From positions 71,819,266 to 71,883,265 of the forward strand of contig NC_084837.1 of assembly GCF_033115175.1 (NCBI RefSeq): a stretch of 64,000 nt of DNA, in the 5' to 3' direction. A model generated the notes under the pieces. That model searched no databases, had not been told where the DNA came from, and saw only the letters and a list, made by a program, of their open reading frames with translations. The DNA is from Lepus europaeus (lineage: Eukaryota; Chordata; Mammalia; Lagomorpha; Leporidae). The position numbers and the translations under genes were made by a program. Positions 46,892-57,095 of the stretch are shown here, piece by piece; the first letter of the stretch is position 1, and every line of letters begins with the position of its first letter.

Positions 46892-47926
46892 ATGCCAAAC
46901 AACAAACGCAAAAACCAAGCTAACAAGAACAAGGAAGACACTATGACGCCCCCAAATGAAAAAGACACCCCAATTCAAGATTATGAAGATGATGAGATCG
47001 AAGAAATGCAAGAAGCGGATCTCAAAAAATTGATAAGAACATTAAGAAGTTCTCAAAAACAAATTCTTGAACTACAGAAATCCTTCATGGACAAGATAGA
47101 AAACCTCTCTCGTGAAAGTGAAATATTAAGGAGGAATCAAAATGAAATGAAACAACTAGTGGAACAAGAAACTCTGATAGTGACTAGAAATCATAATGAA
47201 ATGAAGAGTTCAATAGATCAAATGACAAACACATTAGAGAGCCTTAAAAACAGAATGGGCGAAGCAGAAGAGAGAATATCAGACTTAGAAGACAGAGAAC
47301 AGGAAAGGAAACAGGCAAACCAAAGAAAAGAAGAAATTAGAAATCTAAAAAATATTGTCAGGAATTTACAGGATACTATTAAAAAACCCAACATTCGGGT
47401 TCTAGGAGTTCCTGAAGGCATGGAGAGGGAGAAAGGATTAGAAGGCATTTTCAGTGAGATACTAGCAGAAAATTTCCCAGGTTTGGAGAAGGACAGAGGC
47501 ATCTTAGTACAGGAAGCTTATAGAACCCCTAATAAACATGACCAAAAGAGATTCTCACCACGACATGTTGTAATCAAACTCACCACAGTGAAACATAAAG
47601 AAAAGATCCTAAAAGGTGCAAGAGAGAAACGTCGGATCACTCTTAGAGGATCTCCAATTAGACTCACAGCAGACTTCTCATCAGAAACCCTACAAGCTAG
47701 AAGGGAATGGCGAGACATAGCCCAGGAACTAAGAGAGAAAAACTGCCAGCCCAGAATACTATATCCTGCAAAGCTCTCATTTGTGAATGAAGGTGAAATT
47801 AAGACTTTTCATAGCAAACAGAAACTGAAAGAATTTGTTGCCACTCATCCTGCCCTGCAAAAGATGCTTAAAGATGTGTTACACACAGAAACACAGAAAC
47901 ATGGTCACCAATATGAAAGAAGGTAA
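46892..47926 (+). CDS. intact L1 ORF1 protein (344 aa)
   Basis: An RNA-binding, trimer-forming nucleic-acid chaperone that coats L1 RNA in cytoplasmic particles. Start ATG 46892 has A at -3; an upstream in-frame GTG extends the open frame to 46868 but is not a likely start. Residues about 20-150 are charged, with coiled-coil-type heptads (ESLKNRMGEAEERISDLEDR). Residues about 165-265 form the RRM-like domain (PNIRVLGVPEG; YRTPNKHDQKRFSPRHVVIK). Residues about 270-335 form the C-terminal domain (ARREWRDIAQELREKNCQPR, then ILYPAKLSF). The length is normal for the family and no stop or frameshift is present. The missing partner is ORF2, which should follow within about 50 bases. Confidence 0.93.
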   Translation: MPNNKRKNQANKNKEDTMTPPNEKDTPIQDYEDDEIEEMQEADLKKLIRTLRSSQKQILELQKSFMDKIENLSRESEILRRNQNEMKQLVEQETLIVTRNHNEMKSSIDQMTNTLESLKNRMGEAEERISDLEDREQERKQANQRKEEIRNLKNIVRNLQDTIKKPNIRVLGVPEGMEREKGLEGIFSEILAENFPGLEKDRGILVQEAYRTPNKHDQKRFSPRHVVIKLTTVKHKEKILKGAREKRRITLRGSPIRLTADFSSETLQARREWRDIAQELREKNCQPRILYPAKLSFVNEGEIKTFHSKQKLKEFVATHPALQKMLKDVLHTETQKHGHQYERR

Positions 47927-47973
47927 AGGAAGGAAACCTCACAGCAAAAGATCACAGGAAGCTCAATTTCTCT

Positions 47974-48960
47974 TTGACATAGAATTAAACTCTGATGCTC
48001 TGTTAAAGCAATGTGTTAAAGTAATCTATTATGTTCTCTTGATGTCTGTTAAATTCTAATTGTTCAAAAACAGCTGAATTTTTATTAAGAGCTATGGGTT
48101 ATTTAAATATGTGCTTTTTTCAAAAATTTGAATATCTGCTGCTCATAAAACTAAAGCGTTGTTGGTTCTGTGTTTAGCTGTCCTCCTATAGGTTCCTATG
48201 GACTTTTTCCAGCCACTTTTATTGTATTCAGTACTTTGGGATGGCTCTGTAAACAGATGAAGCCAATAATGTATTAACAGTACCAACTGAGAGAAAGTAT
48301 GGTTAACTGAGGTTACTAAAAAGAAAAAGCAATTCAAATCAATTGGCAATCTACAAAAAGAGTTAAAGATTTTAAAAGCTATTATTAAAATTGATATATT
48401 GGTCTATTATGCTATATTATATGTGTGTACATATTGTATGTCCACATGGGGAAATTTTATTAAGAGTTTTATTTTAAATGGCTTATAGATAAGATTGTCC
48501 ATAAATTTAAGCTGCTAAAATCAATCAAAGATACATTTTAATTTGTGTGACCTGAATCTGTGTATCATATGTTTTAGACTTGTTGGTAGAAAGAAACTAA
48601 AAACATTTTATATGGTTGTGCTTAAGTTTACTGGCTAAACAAACTACACCATGTTAGATATTTAAGAGGTGTTTTCAAATACATGATTCTTAAAATTTAT
48701 AGAAGGCATTGGACCTTCTGGTAAATGTTTTCTTAAGTTGTTATCTAATGGTTGAAACGGTTTGCTAAGTATTCATGTAATATTGCTATTGTCAGCAAGC
48801 GATCTAGGACTTGCTCCCTCATTTCTCTATTCTAAGCCCAACTTGTTCTTTCATTTCTCTATTCTCTTCAAGGTAGGAAACTAATTCTATTATGAAGGAA
48901 TCTGTAGGATGCACAATTTAATCTTTAGACCTTATAAAAGAGATGGCTAACATTTTTCTG
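47974..48960 (+). repeat. module A of the composite element (copy 2)
   Basis: Starts TTTGACATAGAATTAAACTC, exactly where homology to copy 1 begins, and ends CATTTTTCTG, where module B begins. It lacks about 555 internal bases that copy 1 has (junction near 48133-48137). Origin unknown. Confidence 0.8.
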
Positions 48961-49188
48961 CAATAGCATAGCCAAAATAAGAACTCAAATAATAATCTCA
49001 TAGCTAGATTCACTTCGCCATCAGCCAAGTATACAGTAAGTAGAAAAAACCTCCCTTTCAGACCAAAGGGAAAGAAAGTTTTAAAGTGAGAATATAATTT
49101 TCCTCATGGGCATTGTCTACCTTAGAAAAACTACTACAGAACATGCCTGTGACTATAGACTTGTAGTTCAGGCCACCGAAGATTAGAG

Positions 49189-49500
49189 ATGGGAAACGGG
49201 CACTCCCTTGACTTGCATCCTCTGGTCTGCTTTAACACAAACCAGGAGGAAAAGAAAGCTCGGCATCAGAAGCAATGGGTGGCAGGCCTATTAATGGCTG
49301 ATCTGTACAGTGATCTGCCCTCAAGGAGACCCAACAGGCCAGTCCACTGCAGTGGCTTTCAATGTGGTAAGCCTGGGCTTCAGCAGAAGTCAGCTTGTGG
49401 AGAGCCCTGGCAGCTCTGCCAAGAGTTGGATCACTGGAAATGGACCTGCCCTGGAGTCGAAGGATGCCCAGGTCAGAGCCACAGATCTTATTGGCTCTAA
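49189..49500 (+). pseudogene. degenerate retroviral gag nucleocapsid segment (copy 2)
   Basis: A 103-codon open reading begins MGNGHSLDL and carries the two zinc-knuckle-like blocks FQCGKPGLQQKSAC and LCQELDHWKWTC, followed by PGVEG. Only the second block keeps three of the four metal ligands, so metal binding is doubtful. Downstream to about 49860 other frames are open but discontinuous and may be the remains of the following protease region. Protein identity with copy 1 over all 103 codons points to recent copying, not independent decay. Confidence 0.6.
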
Positions 49501-50049
49501 GCTGAAAAGCCCTTCACTCAGCCCAACTTCCAAAGTGACCACTGCAGCTGAGGGGATGGTCAAGTAGGGTCAGCAACATTGCAGGCAGAACTGTAAATTT
49601 CTTGTTAGAGATGCCACCTGCCTTTACCTGGCCAGCTCTCCTCCCAGGCCAGCCAAGTAATGAAAGTCAACAGAGTGCCTTCCCCTAGGAGGTTCACACC
49701 TCCCTTAGGATATACCCCATGTGAAGAGATAGATAGGTCTGGGCCTCTGAATTTACAAGGCCTAAAGCCCACCAGATTATTATCAAGCCCCTTCTATCAG
49801 GTTCTATTTGCCTCTCAATCAGAAAACTTAATTGTAGCTTAGACAGCACCTTTCTTAGCTCCTCTAATAATGACTCTGTCCTTTGTTCTAGGCCCTGTCT
49901 AGTGCACTTGGGCCTCATTCCTTTGTAATCACAACCTCTACTCTACCACCAATGGCTCTACTCCCAACCTGTGTGTACTGATGGTCCTCTTCCCCACTTA
50001 ATGCTGTATAATTGTTCAAACCTGGTAAATGCCACTCTTAGGATCATTG

Positions 50050-50529
50050 GTTACTATCCTCACTCTGTCTTTTATGACCTTGTCTAAATATGATCAGAGT
50101 CGGTGAACTTGGAAGGCTTCCATAGCCTTGGCAACTCATGACAACAGCCTAGGGTGGTTACTGGCGCCATAAACTAGAGTGTCAATTTGTTGGGTCAACA
50201 ACAGGAGCCACTGTGCACTTGCTCCTCATGTGGGATCTCTGTCCTTAATGTGCTGTACATTGTGATTTAATGCTATAACTAGTACTCAAACAGTATGTTT
50301 CACTTTGTGTTTCTATGTGGGTGCAAACTGTTGAAATCTTTATACTAAATTGATCTTCTGTATATAAAGAGAATTGAAAATGAATCTTGATGCAAATGGA
50401 AGGGGAGAGGGAGCGGGAGGGGGGAGGGTTGCGGGTGGGAGGGAAGTTATTGGGGGGGGGAAGCCATTGTAATCCATAAGCTGTACACTGGAAATTTATA
50501 TTCATTAAATAAAAGTTAAAAAAAAAAAA
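50050..50529 (+). mobile_element. L1 3' UTR with G-rich tract, AATAAA and poly(A) (copy 2)
   Basis: Homologous to the reverse complement of 30515-30990. A G-rich stretch at 50402-50460 has many runs of three or more G and could form quadruplexes, as known for L1 3' UTRs. AATAAA lies at 50508-50513 and the A-tail from 50518. Confidence 0.88.
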
Positions 50530-50545
50530 GATTTATTTATCTGAG

Positions 50546-50885
50546 GGGCCAGCGCTGCGGCGTAGTGGGTAAAGACGCCACCTGCAGTGCTGGCATCCCA
50601 TATGGGCACTGGTTCTAGTTCCAGCTGCTCCACTTCCAATCTAGCTCTCTGCTGTGGCCTGGGAAATCACTGGAAGATGGCCTAAGCCCTTGGGCCCTTG
50701 CACCCACGTAGAGACCCGGAAGAAGCTCCTGGCTCCTGGTTTCAGATCGGCACAGCTCCTACCGTTGCTGCCAATTGGGGAGTGAACCAGCAGACAGAAG
50801 ACCTTTCTTTCTATCTCTCCCTCTCTCTGTCTATAACTCTACCTCTCAAATAAATAAATAAATAATTCTTTTTTTAAAAAAAAGG
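50546..50885 (+). mobile_element. CSINE
   Basis: The head GGGGCCAGCGCTGCGGCG lies just right of the composite element's TSD. The tail is AAATAAATAAATAAATAATTC. Confidence 0.93.
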
Positions 50886-51199
50886 ATTTATTTACTTGAA
50901 AGGCAGAATGGCAGAGAGAGACAGAGCGAGAGATAGATTCCACCCAATTGATTCACTCTTTCAAAATTCCTCCAACAGCCTGGGGTAGGCCGGGCTCAAA
51001 CCAGCAGCCTGGAACTCCATATGGGTTTCCCTTGTGGGAGGCAGGAACCCAGGCACGTAGGCCCTCAGCTGTTGTCTGTCAGGCATGTCAGGAGAAAGCA
51101 GGACTGGAAGAGGAGGAGCTGAGACTTGAACCAGGCACTCTGACGTGGGCTGTGGGCCTCCTAAGTGGCAACTGAGCCTGCTGCACCACAACACCCGCC
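50886..51199 (-). mobile_element. CSINE, antisense, tail-to-tail with the previous one
   Basis: GATTTATTTACTTGAAAGGC on the left and GCACCACAACACCCGCC on the right. The A-tails of the two SINEs meet, forming an imperfect inverted repeat of about 300 bases each. Confidence 0.9.
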
Positions 51200-52832
51200 C
51201 TTAAATCGGTTCCTGAGTGACAGGACAAATACAAATTATAAAATGTCTGAAAAATAGTAAACACCTTACTTCCACCAGAATTCATGGTATGTATTTAAGC
51301 AATAATGTAATGATCAGAGAAAAAGCATAACCCCAAACAGCACATCAATAAAAATGAAGGAATGAAAATAAATTCTTGACAAAGAAAGTAATAGACAGAA
51401 AACAAAAAATCCAGCATGCTACGGTTTGAAGACGATCTATCCCCCTCTGAAACTCATGGTGAGCGCAATCCCCGACGTGAGGCATTTAGAGGATAGAAAC
51501 GTAGCCTGCTATGAGGTGTCGAGGCAGCGCTTTTGGGAGATGGCTGGGATCAGATAAGGTCATTAGGGTGGAAATCCATGAATGAGTCCTGGCGGCTCTA
51601 GAGGAAGAGGGAGAGGGACCAGAGGACTGCACTCGGCCACTGGCTACACTGCCTTGGGACTTTGCCAGCAGGAAGGTCATCACCAGACGTGGCTGCTTGC
51701 CCCTCAGCCAGAACTGTGAGCCTACATAGACCGACTCCCTTTATCGTGTCTCCAGTCTGCTAGAGAGCCACAGCAGACAAAGACTGAAAATCGGCACTAC
51801 AAAATCGGTAGCGGAACATTACAGGTCATTCTGGTGGGGGCTCGGAAGATGAGGAGACCAGGAAACCAGCCTCAGCTAAAATCAGGACCTTACTGAAGGC
51901 TGGGGAAAAGAGCACTCTTCTACATCATCACAAAGAACTTGGCTGAGCTGTGTGCATGCCCAGGAGCTTCAGGGAAAGTGAACTTTAAGAAGTACAAAAT
52001 ATTGGTGTAAGAAATTTCAGGAAAAACAAAATATAGAATGGGCTGCATGGATGCTTTGGGTTGCTTTTAACATGATCTGATAGCAAAGAGAAACAGTGGG
52101 AAGATTTGGAAAATTCACAGCCTGACCAGGACATGAGCAAAGAAAAAGCATGTGACGATCTGGTCAAGCTACCTCCTGCTAAGAGATTCATGGAGATAAA
52201 AAAGGAGCCAGTTCCTTCGCAGCAGGACAACTGGGGAAAGCATCAAGGGCATCTCTGAAATCTTTGAGGCAGCTTCTCCCTCGACAGCCCAGATCCCTCC
52301 CAGGGCAGAGCTGACCCAGGGACGGGCACCAAGGCCCGCTCCACAGGCTTTCGGTCCAGGGTCACCTGAGGATTCTTGTTTTCTGGCAAAGCACTGCAGC
52401 AAATTAAGCGGGCCCAGTTTGAGCCGGCAGCAGACTTTGGAGTCCACGTGTTTCTAGATTTTGCAGGTACCTAGAACACAACAGTTCAGGGTCACAGTAG
52501 CTTCCTTCAAGAATCCCGAGAAAGGCGTAGGAGGCCCAGCAGCAGATTGATGAGGTCAGAGCACCTGCAGAGAACCTTACTGGGGCAAAGTCTAGGGGAG
52601 CCCTGCCAGTGGAGCCACAGCAAGGACCCAAGAAAAGTAGTTACAAGCAGCCTGCAACACCTCCCAGGAAAAGCTGCAGATAGCACGCAAAACCAGCCTG
52701 AGAGATAACCATGTGGTCTACCACATAAAACAGCAGGAGTCTGGTTGTCTAAGACCTTGGGGGACCAACACAATCCCCTATACCACAGTGTGCAAGGGAC
52801 CCTGGACTTGGAGCTGTAAGAGTTAAGTCTAG

Positions 52833-53095
52833 GGGCCGGCACTGTGGGGTAGCAGGTAAAGTCCCTGCCTGCAGCGCCAGCATTCCATATGGGTGCTGAT
52901 TCGAGTCCCGGCTGCTCCACTTCCAATCCAGCTCTCTGCTATGGCCTGGGAAAGCAGTAGAAGATGGCCCAAGTCCTCAGGCCTCTGCACCTGTGTGGGA
53001 GACCTGGAAGAAGCTCCTGGCTCCTGGCTTCAGATCAGCGCAGCTCCAACCATTGCATCCATTTGGGGAGTGAACCAGCATATGGAAGACAAATT

Positions 53096-53157
<62 letters not shown>

Positions 53158-53206
53158 GCCTCTCTGTAACTCTTTCTAGTAAATAAATAAATCTTTTTTT
53201 AAAAGA
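52833..53206 (+). mobile_element. CSINE inside the MaLR internal region
   Basis: The head is GGGGCCGGCACTGTGGGG. The normal CT block has expanded into (TC)25 at 53101-53151. The tail is AAATAAATAAATC. Confidence 0.93.
53101..53151. repeat. (TC)n microsatellite
   Basis: About 25 perfect TC units in the 3' part of a SINE, likely polymorphic. Confidence 0.95.
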
Positions 53207-54007
53207 TTCAACATCTATCCTACTAGGTTTCCATCATGATTTGAGCAAACCATTCATTTCTCCTTGTCTATGTCTCCCTTTTGGAATGAGAATGTATATT
53301 CTGTGCCTGACCCACTATTGTATATTAGAAGTAGACAACTTATTTTGATTTTAAAAGCTCACAGCTGGAAGAAGCCTGCCTTCAGTCTCAGATGAGACTT
53401 TTTTAATGCTGGAACAAGCTAAGGCTTTGGGGATATTTGGATGTCATGGTTGCATATCCTATGTGAGAAAGATTTGAGTTGGGGTGGTGGTTAATGGTGG
53501 GTGCTATGGTTGGAATACAGTTTGCTCCCTCTGAAACTCATGTTGGGTTTAATCCCCATTGTGAAGTATTGAGAGGGTGGAAACAGAATTCAACTACAGT
53601 GTTTCAAGGCAGGGCTCTATGGGAGACGATTAGGGTTAGGTAAGGTCATTGGGGTAGAGTCCCCACAAATGAATGCTGGTGGTTTTATAAGAAGGAGACC
53701 AGAAGGATACACACATGCATACCCTGTCTCCGTCACAGTATGCCCTGTGCCACTCTGGGACTCTGCCAGTGAGAAGGTCATCTCTGGACACAGCCCTTGC
53801 CCTTTGAACAGAACCAGGAGCTAAAATAAAACTGCTTGTACTTTACTCAGGCTGTTGGGTTGTATAATTCACAACAGAAAGTGAACTAAGACACTCTGAC
53901 ACTCTAAAGGTTAAAAAAAAAGAAGAAGAAATTATAAAGATGAGAGGAGAAATGATTGAAGTAGGTAGAAAAACAAAGTAAATCTTGTTATTTGAAAACA
54001 TAATGAT

Positions 54008-54308
54008 AGGGGCTGGTGCTGTGGTGTGGAAGATTAAGCCTCCACCTGCAGCGCTGGCATCCCATATGGGTGCTGGTTCGAGTCCCAGCTGTTCCATTTC
54101 AGATCCAGCTCTCTGCTAATGTGCCTGGGAAAGCAGCAGAAGATGGCCCAAGTGCTTGAGCCCCTGCGCTCAGAAAAAACTTCTGGGTCCTGGCTTCAGC
54201 CTGGCCCAGCCCTGGCCGTTACACCATTTGAGGAGTGAACCAGTGGATGGAAGCGCACTCTCTCTGTCTCTCCTTCCCTCCGCCTTTCAAATAAATCAAT
54301 CTTGAGAA
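54008..54308 (+). mobile_element. CSINE
   Basis: The head is AGGGGCTGGTGCTGTGGTG and the B-box area CTGGTTCGAGTCCC. A short internal deletion lies near CTGCGCTCAGAAAAAAC. It ends AAATAAATCAATC. Confidence 0.9.
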
Positions 54309-55047
54309 GAAAAGAAACATGAACACAGATGGTGAAGCATAAGCTAACGGCATCAAGGGGAAAGGAGAAAAGATTGATGGGGCTCAGGGCACAGCACCCC
54401 AAATCTGACTTGCTAGCGTAAGGAGTATTTTGAGAAACTGCAGATAGAAAGACTGTGGGAGTTATCCTTCTATTTAAAAAGTTTATATCTATGAAGAAAA
54501 CCCCAATTTTTAAGACTGACTCCCTCTGCACCAGGACGGGATGATTAAATCACAAGGGTTTTTATAAATGGGAGAAGACATCAACTTAAATTTGCTCAGC
54601 AAACCTTTCCTTTGGGTGACTTTCCTGGCCACCTGGTCTTAGCCAGTCTTTCCCCCTCACCACTCTTTCTTTATTTCAGCAAATAATGCTATTTGAGTTT
54701 CAAGTCCAAGATCTACTCCAAAGATTTACTCATTTCTCTGGATTATTTCCCATGTATACAGGAGGTATACATGTTATTAAATTTGTTTTTCTCTCAATTT
54801 TTTTTTTTGTTACACTCATGAAGGGTGGAGGAGAACATTGTCTTTTCTCCTCTATGGCACAAATAAACAAAATAAAAGGCAAGGAGAAAGTAAGTGCTGG
54901 TACAGAAGAAATCTTTAAAAATCACAAAAGGATAATTTGTATATTTCTTTGCAAATATATTTGGAAGCCTAAAAAATCAATAATTTCTTAGGCTTATCAA
55001 ATTGTAGCTTATCAAAATTGACCCCAGTGGAGACTAAAGTCTTGAAC
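54309..55047. other. no recognisable feature
   Basis: AT-rich. A 101-codon frame at 54686-54991 shows no domain and I treat it as chance. Confidence 0.4.
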
Positions 55048-55056
55048 AGAAGAACT

Positions 55057-55059
<3 letters not shown>

Positions 55060-55096
<37 letters not shown>

Positions 55097-55424
55097 ATAG
55101 GCAGAGTGGACAGTGAGAGAGAGAGACAGAGAGAAAGGTCTTCCTTTGCCGTTGGTTCACCCTCCAATGGCCGCCGCGGTTGGCGCGCTGCGGCCGGCGC
55201 ACCGCACTGATCCGATGGCAGGAGCCAGGGGCTTATCCTGGTCTCCCATGGGGTGCAGGGCCCAAGCACTTGGGCCATCCTCCACTGCACTCCCTGGCCA
55301 CAGCAGAGAGCTGGCCTGGAAGAGGGGCAACCGGGACAGAATCTGGCTCCCCCACTGGGACTAGAACCCGGTGTGCCGGCGCCGCAAGGCGGAGGAATAG
55401 CCTAGTGAGCCGCGGGGCCGGCCT
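55060..55424 (-). mobile_element. young CSINE2-like, antisense, with 12-bp TSD
   Basis: A T-run of about 36 bases (tail) and a GC-rich, CpG-keeping body ending GAGCCGCGGGGCCGGCC. AGAAGAACTTCT at 55048-55059 recurs at 55425-55436. The long pure tail and retained CpGs suggest recent insertion. Confidence 0.96.
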
Positions 55425-55680
55425 AGAAGAACTTCTATGAATTAAAAAAATAAGGAAAGTTACCAAAAACCTACCACCCAAAAATCAGATTCCAAAGACT
55501 TTAAATACCAGATTGTCCATTTTGTCACTCAACCAAAATTGTAGGCCTGTTTTCTAACAAGCTCAAAAAAATCACCAGAAGGAGTTGTCATACAAAATGA
55601 TCTATTTGCAGCAAATAAGGGGGCCACGGGAATCATATTCAAAGCTTTAGTTCCACAAGCAGGGAAAACGGGTATCTTTA

Positions 55681-56010
55681 AAAAAAATATATTTATTTTA
55701 TTTATTTGAAAGAGTTACAGAGAGAGGTAGAGACAGAAAGAAAGGTCCTCCATCCGCTGGTTCACTCCCCAAATGGCCGCAACAGCCAGAGCTGTGCCGA
55801 TCCGAAGCCAGGAACCAGTAGCTTCTTCCCTGTCTCCCATGCAGATGCAGGAGCCCAAGGACTTGGGCCGTCTTCTACTGCTTTCCCAGGCCACAGCAGA
55901 GAGCTGGATTGGAAGAGGAGCAGCCAGGACTAGAACCAGCACCCATATGGGATGCCAGCACTTCAGGCCAGGGCTTTAACCCGCTGTGCCACAGCGCCGG
56001 CCCCAGAAAT
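55681..56010 (-). mobile_element. CSINE, antisense, with 11-bp TSD
   Basis: GGGTATCTTTA occurs before the tail (55670-55680) and again at 56011-56021. The head GCCACAGCGCCGGCCCC is intact. Confidence 0.95.
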
Positions 56011-56021
56011 GGGTATCTTTA

Positions 56022-56469
56022 AGAGAAGGGAAGTTCTTGTCAACACATGTAGGAGTGGGTATTAGTTCATGCCAGTGCAGTTCAGAAACATGCTCTAACA
56101 CAGGTTGCGTGTTTTAATGATCAAGTTTAAACTCCTCCTGGGGTGAAGACCTTAGAATTAAAGAGAAGCAGAGTGATCTTTGGATAATTTTTTACCTATC
56201 TGCGCCTGCTTTGCTCTTGGTAGGGACTGAACCAATACAGGGTGGCTGGTGGTTGCAACTCTCCCCAGAACGTAACTGAAAACCTGCAGGACAACTTTGG
56301 AGAACATCAGGTGCTTTTAGAAACTTGGAATAGAAATGATTCACAATAGAGCCACTTTTGAGCTGCTCAGGCACTGGCCAGTGACAATGTTAGCTAAATT
56401 ATATGTCCCTCCAAATAGCCAAACTGCTTTTATGAAGTAAACATTACTTTAACATTTACACCATAAAAT
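56022..56469. other. no recognisable feature
   Basis: Nothing assigned on either strand. Confidence 0.4.
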
Positions 56470-56632
56470 AACACAAAAAGAGTTTTACAGACCAATATCA
56501 CTTATGATTATCAAGGCAAAAATATAAAGCCAAATATTAGTAAACAGACTCCAAATATCACATTAAGGACCACTCCATGATCAAGTAGAGTTTATACCAG
56601 GAATGAAAGATGACTCAATATTAGAAAAGGTG
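56470..56632 (+). mobile_element. L1 ORF2 reverse-transcriptase fragment
   Basis: TTACAGACCAATATCACTTA, then GGCAAAAATATAAAG and GATCAAGTAGAGTTTATACC, match the region coding the YRPISL and ..GFIPG motifs at 29790-29910, in + orientation. It is short and out of frame. A further scrap may continue at 57021-57090. Confidence 0.7.
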
Positions 56633-56732
56633 CGTCTGGGTAAGTAAAGATATGGAAGTTCTTTGTATTATTTTAGATGTGGAGGTTCAATATTTCCCAG
56701 TATTTTATCCCTCAGATAAAGCTAAACACAGG

Positions 56733-57020
56733 GGGCCAACACTGTGCCAGCACCCATATGGGCGCCAGTTCATGTCCCGGCTGCTCTACTTTTGATCCAG
56801 TTCCCTGCTGATGCACCTGGGAAAGTATCAGAAGATGGTCCAAGCCTTTGGGTCGCTGCACCCACATGGGAGACCCAGAAGAAGCTCCTGGCTCCTGGCT
56901 TCAGCCTATCCCAGCCCTGGTAGTTGTGGCTATTTGAGGAGTGAACCAGTGGAAGATCTCTCTCCAACTCTACCTTTCTCTGTAACTCTTTCAAATAAAT
57001 AAAATAAAACTTTAAAGAAA
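56733..57020 (+). mobile_element. CSINE with internal 5' deletion
   Basis: The head GGGGGCCAACACTGTG jumps straight to CCAGCACCCATATGGGCGCC, losing about 35 bases including the A-box region. The rest of the body and the tail are normal. Confidence 0.9.
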
Positions 57021-57095
57021 AAAAAACTGAACATCAATACCAAATTCCTATCAAGAAACATTAAATGAAAATCATTTCCAAATAAAAAGGTTTTG

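Larger units (their letters stand above)
45976..50529 (+). mobile_element. composite L1/retroviral retrotransposon, copy 2, with 16-bp TSD
   Basis: AAAAGATTTATTTATC at 45960-45975 is repeated at 50526-50541, bracketing one insertion at a TTTT/AAAA-type L1 endonuclease site. Order: L1 5' UTR (45976-46891), intact ORF1 (46892-47926), a 47-base linker, non-L1 module A (47974-48960), module B with a gag-like segment (48951 to about 50050), L1 3' UTR (about 50050-50517) and poly(A). No ORF2 sequence is present, so it cannot mobilise itself and would need ORF2p from another L1. Near-identity to copy 1 suggests both are young. Confidence 0.9.
51418..53893 (+). mobile_element. ancient MaLR-type provirus (two LTRs plus internal region)
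   Basis: LTR-like sequence at 51418-51790 (TGCTACGGTTTGAAG, CTCTGAAACTCATGGTGAGC, GATAAGGTCATTAGGGTGG) resembles that at 53502-53893 (TGCTATGGTTGGAATACAG, CTCTGAAACTCATGTTGGGT, GGTAAGGTCATTGGGGTAGA, ending GTGAACTAAGACA), both in + orientation. The 1.7 kb between them includes a purine-rich start and no open gag/pol frame, as expected of MaLR internal regions, and is split by a SINE. A matching TSD was not found. Two separate solo LTRs are the alternative. Confidence 0.6.
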
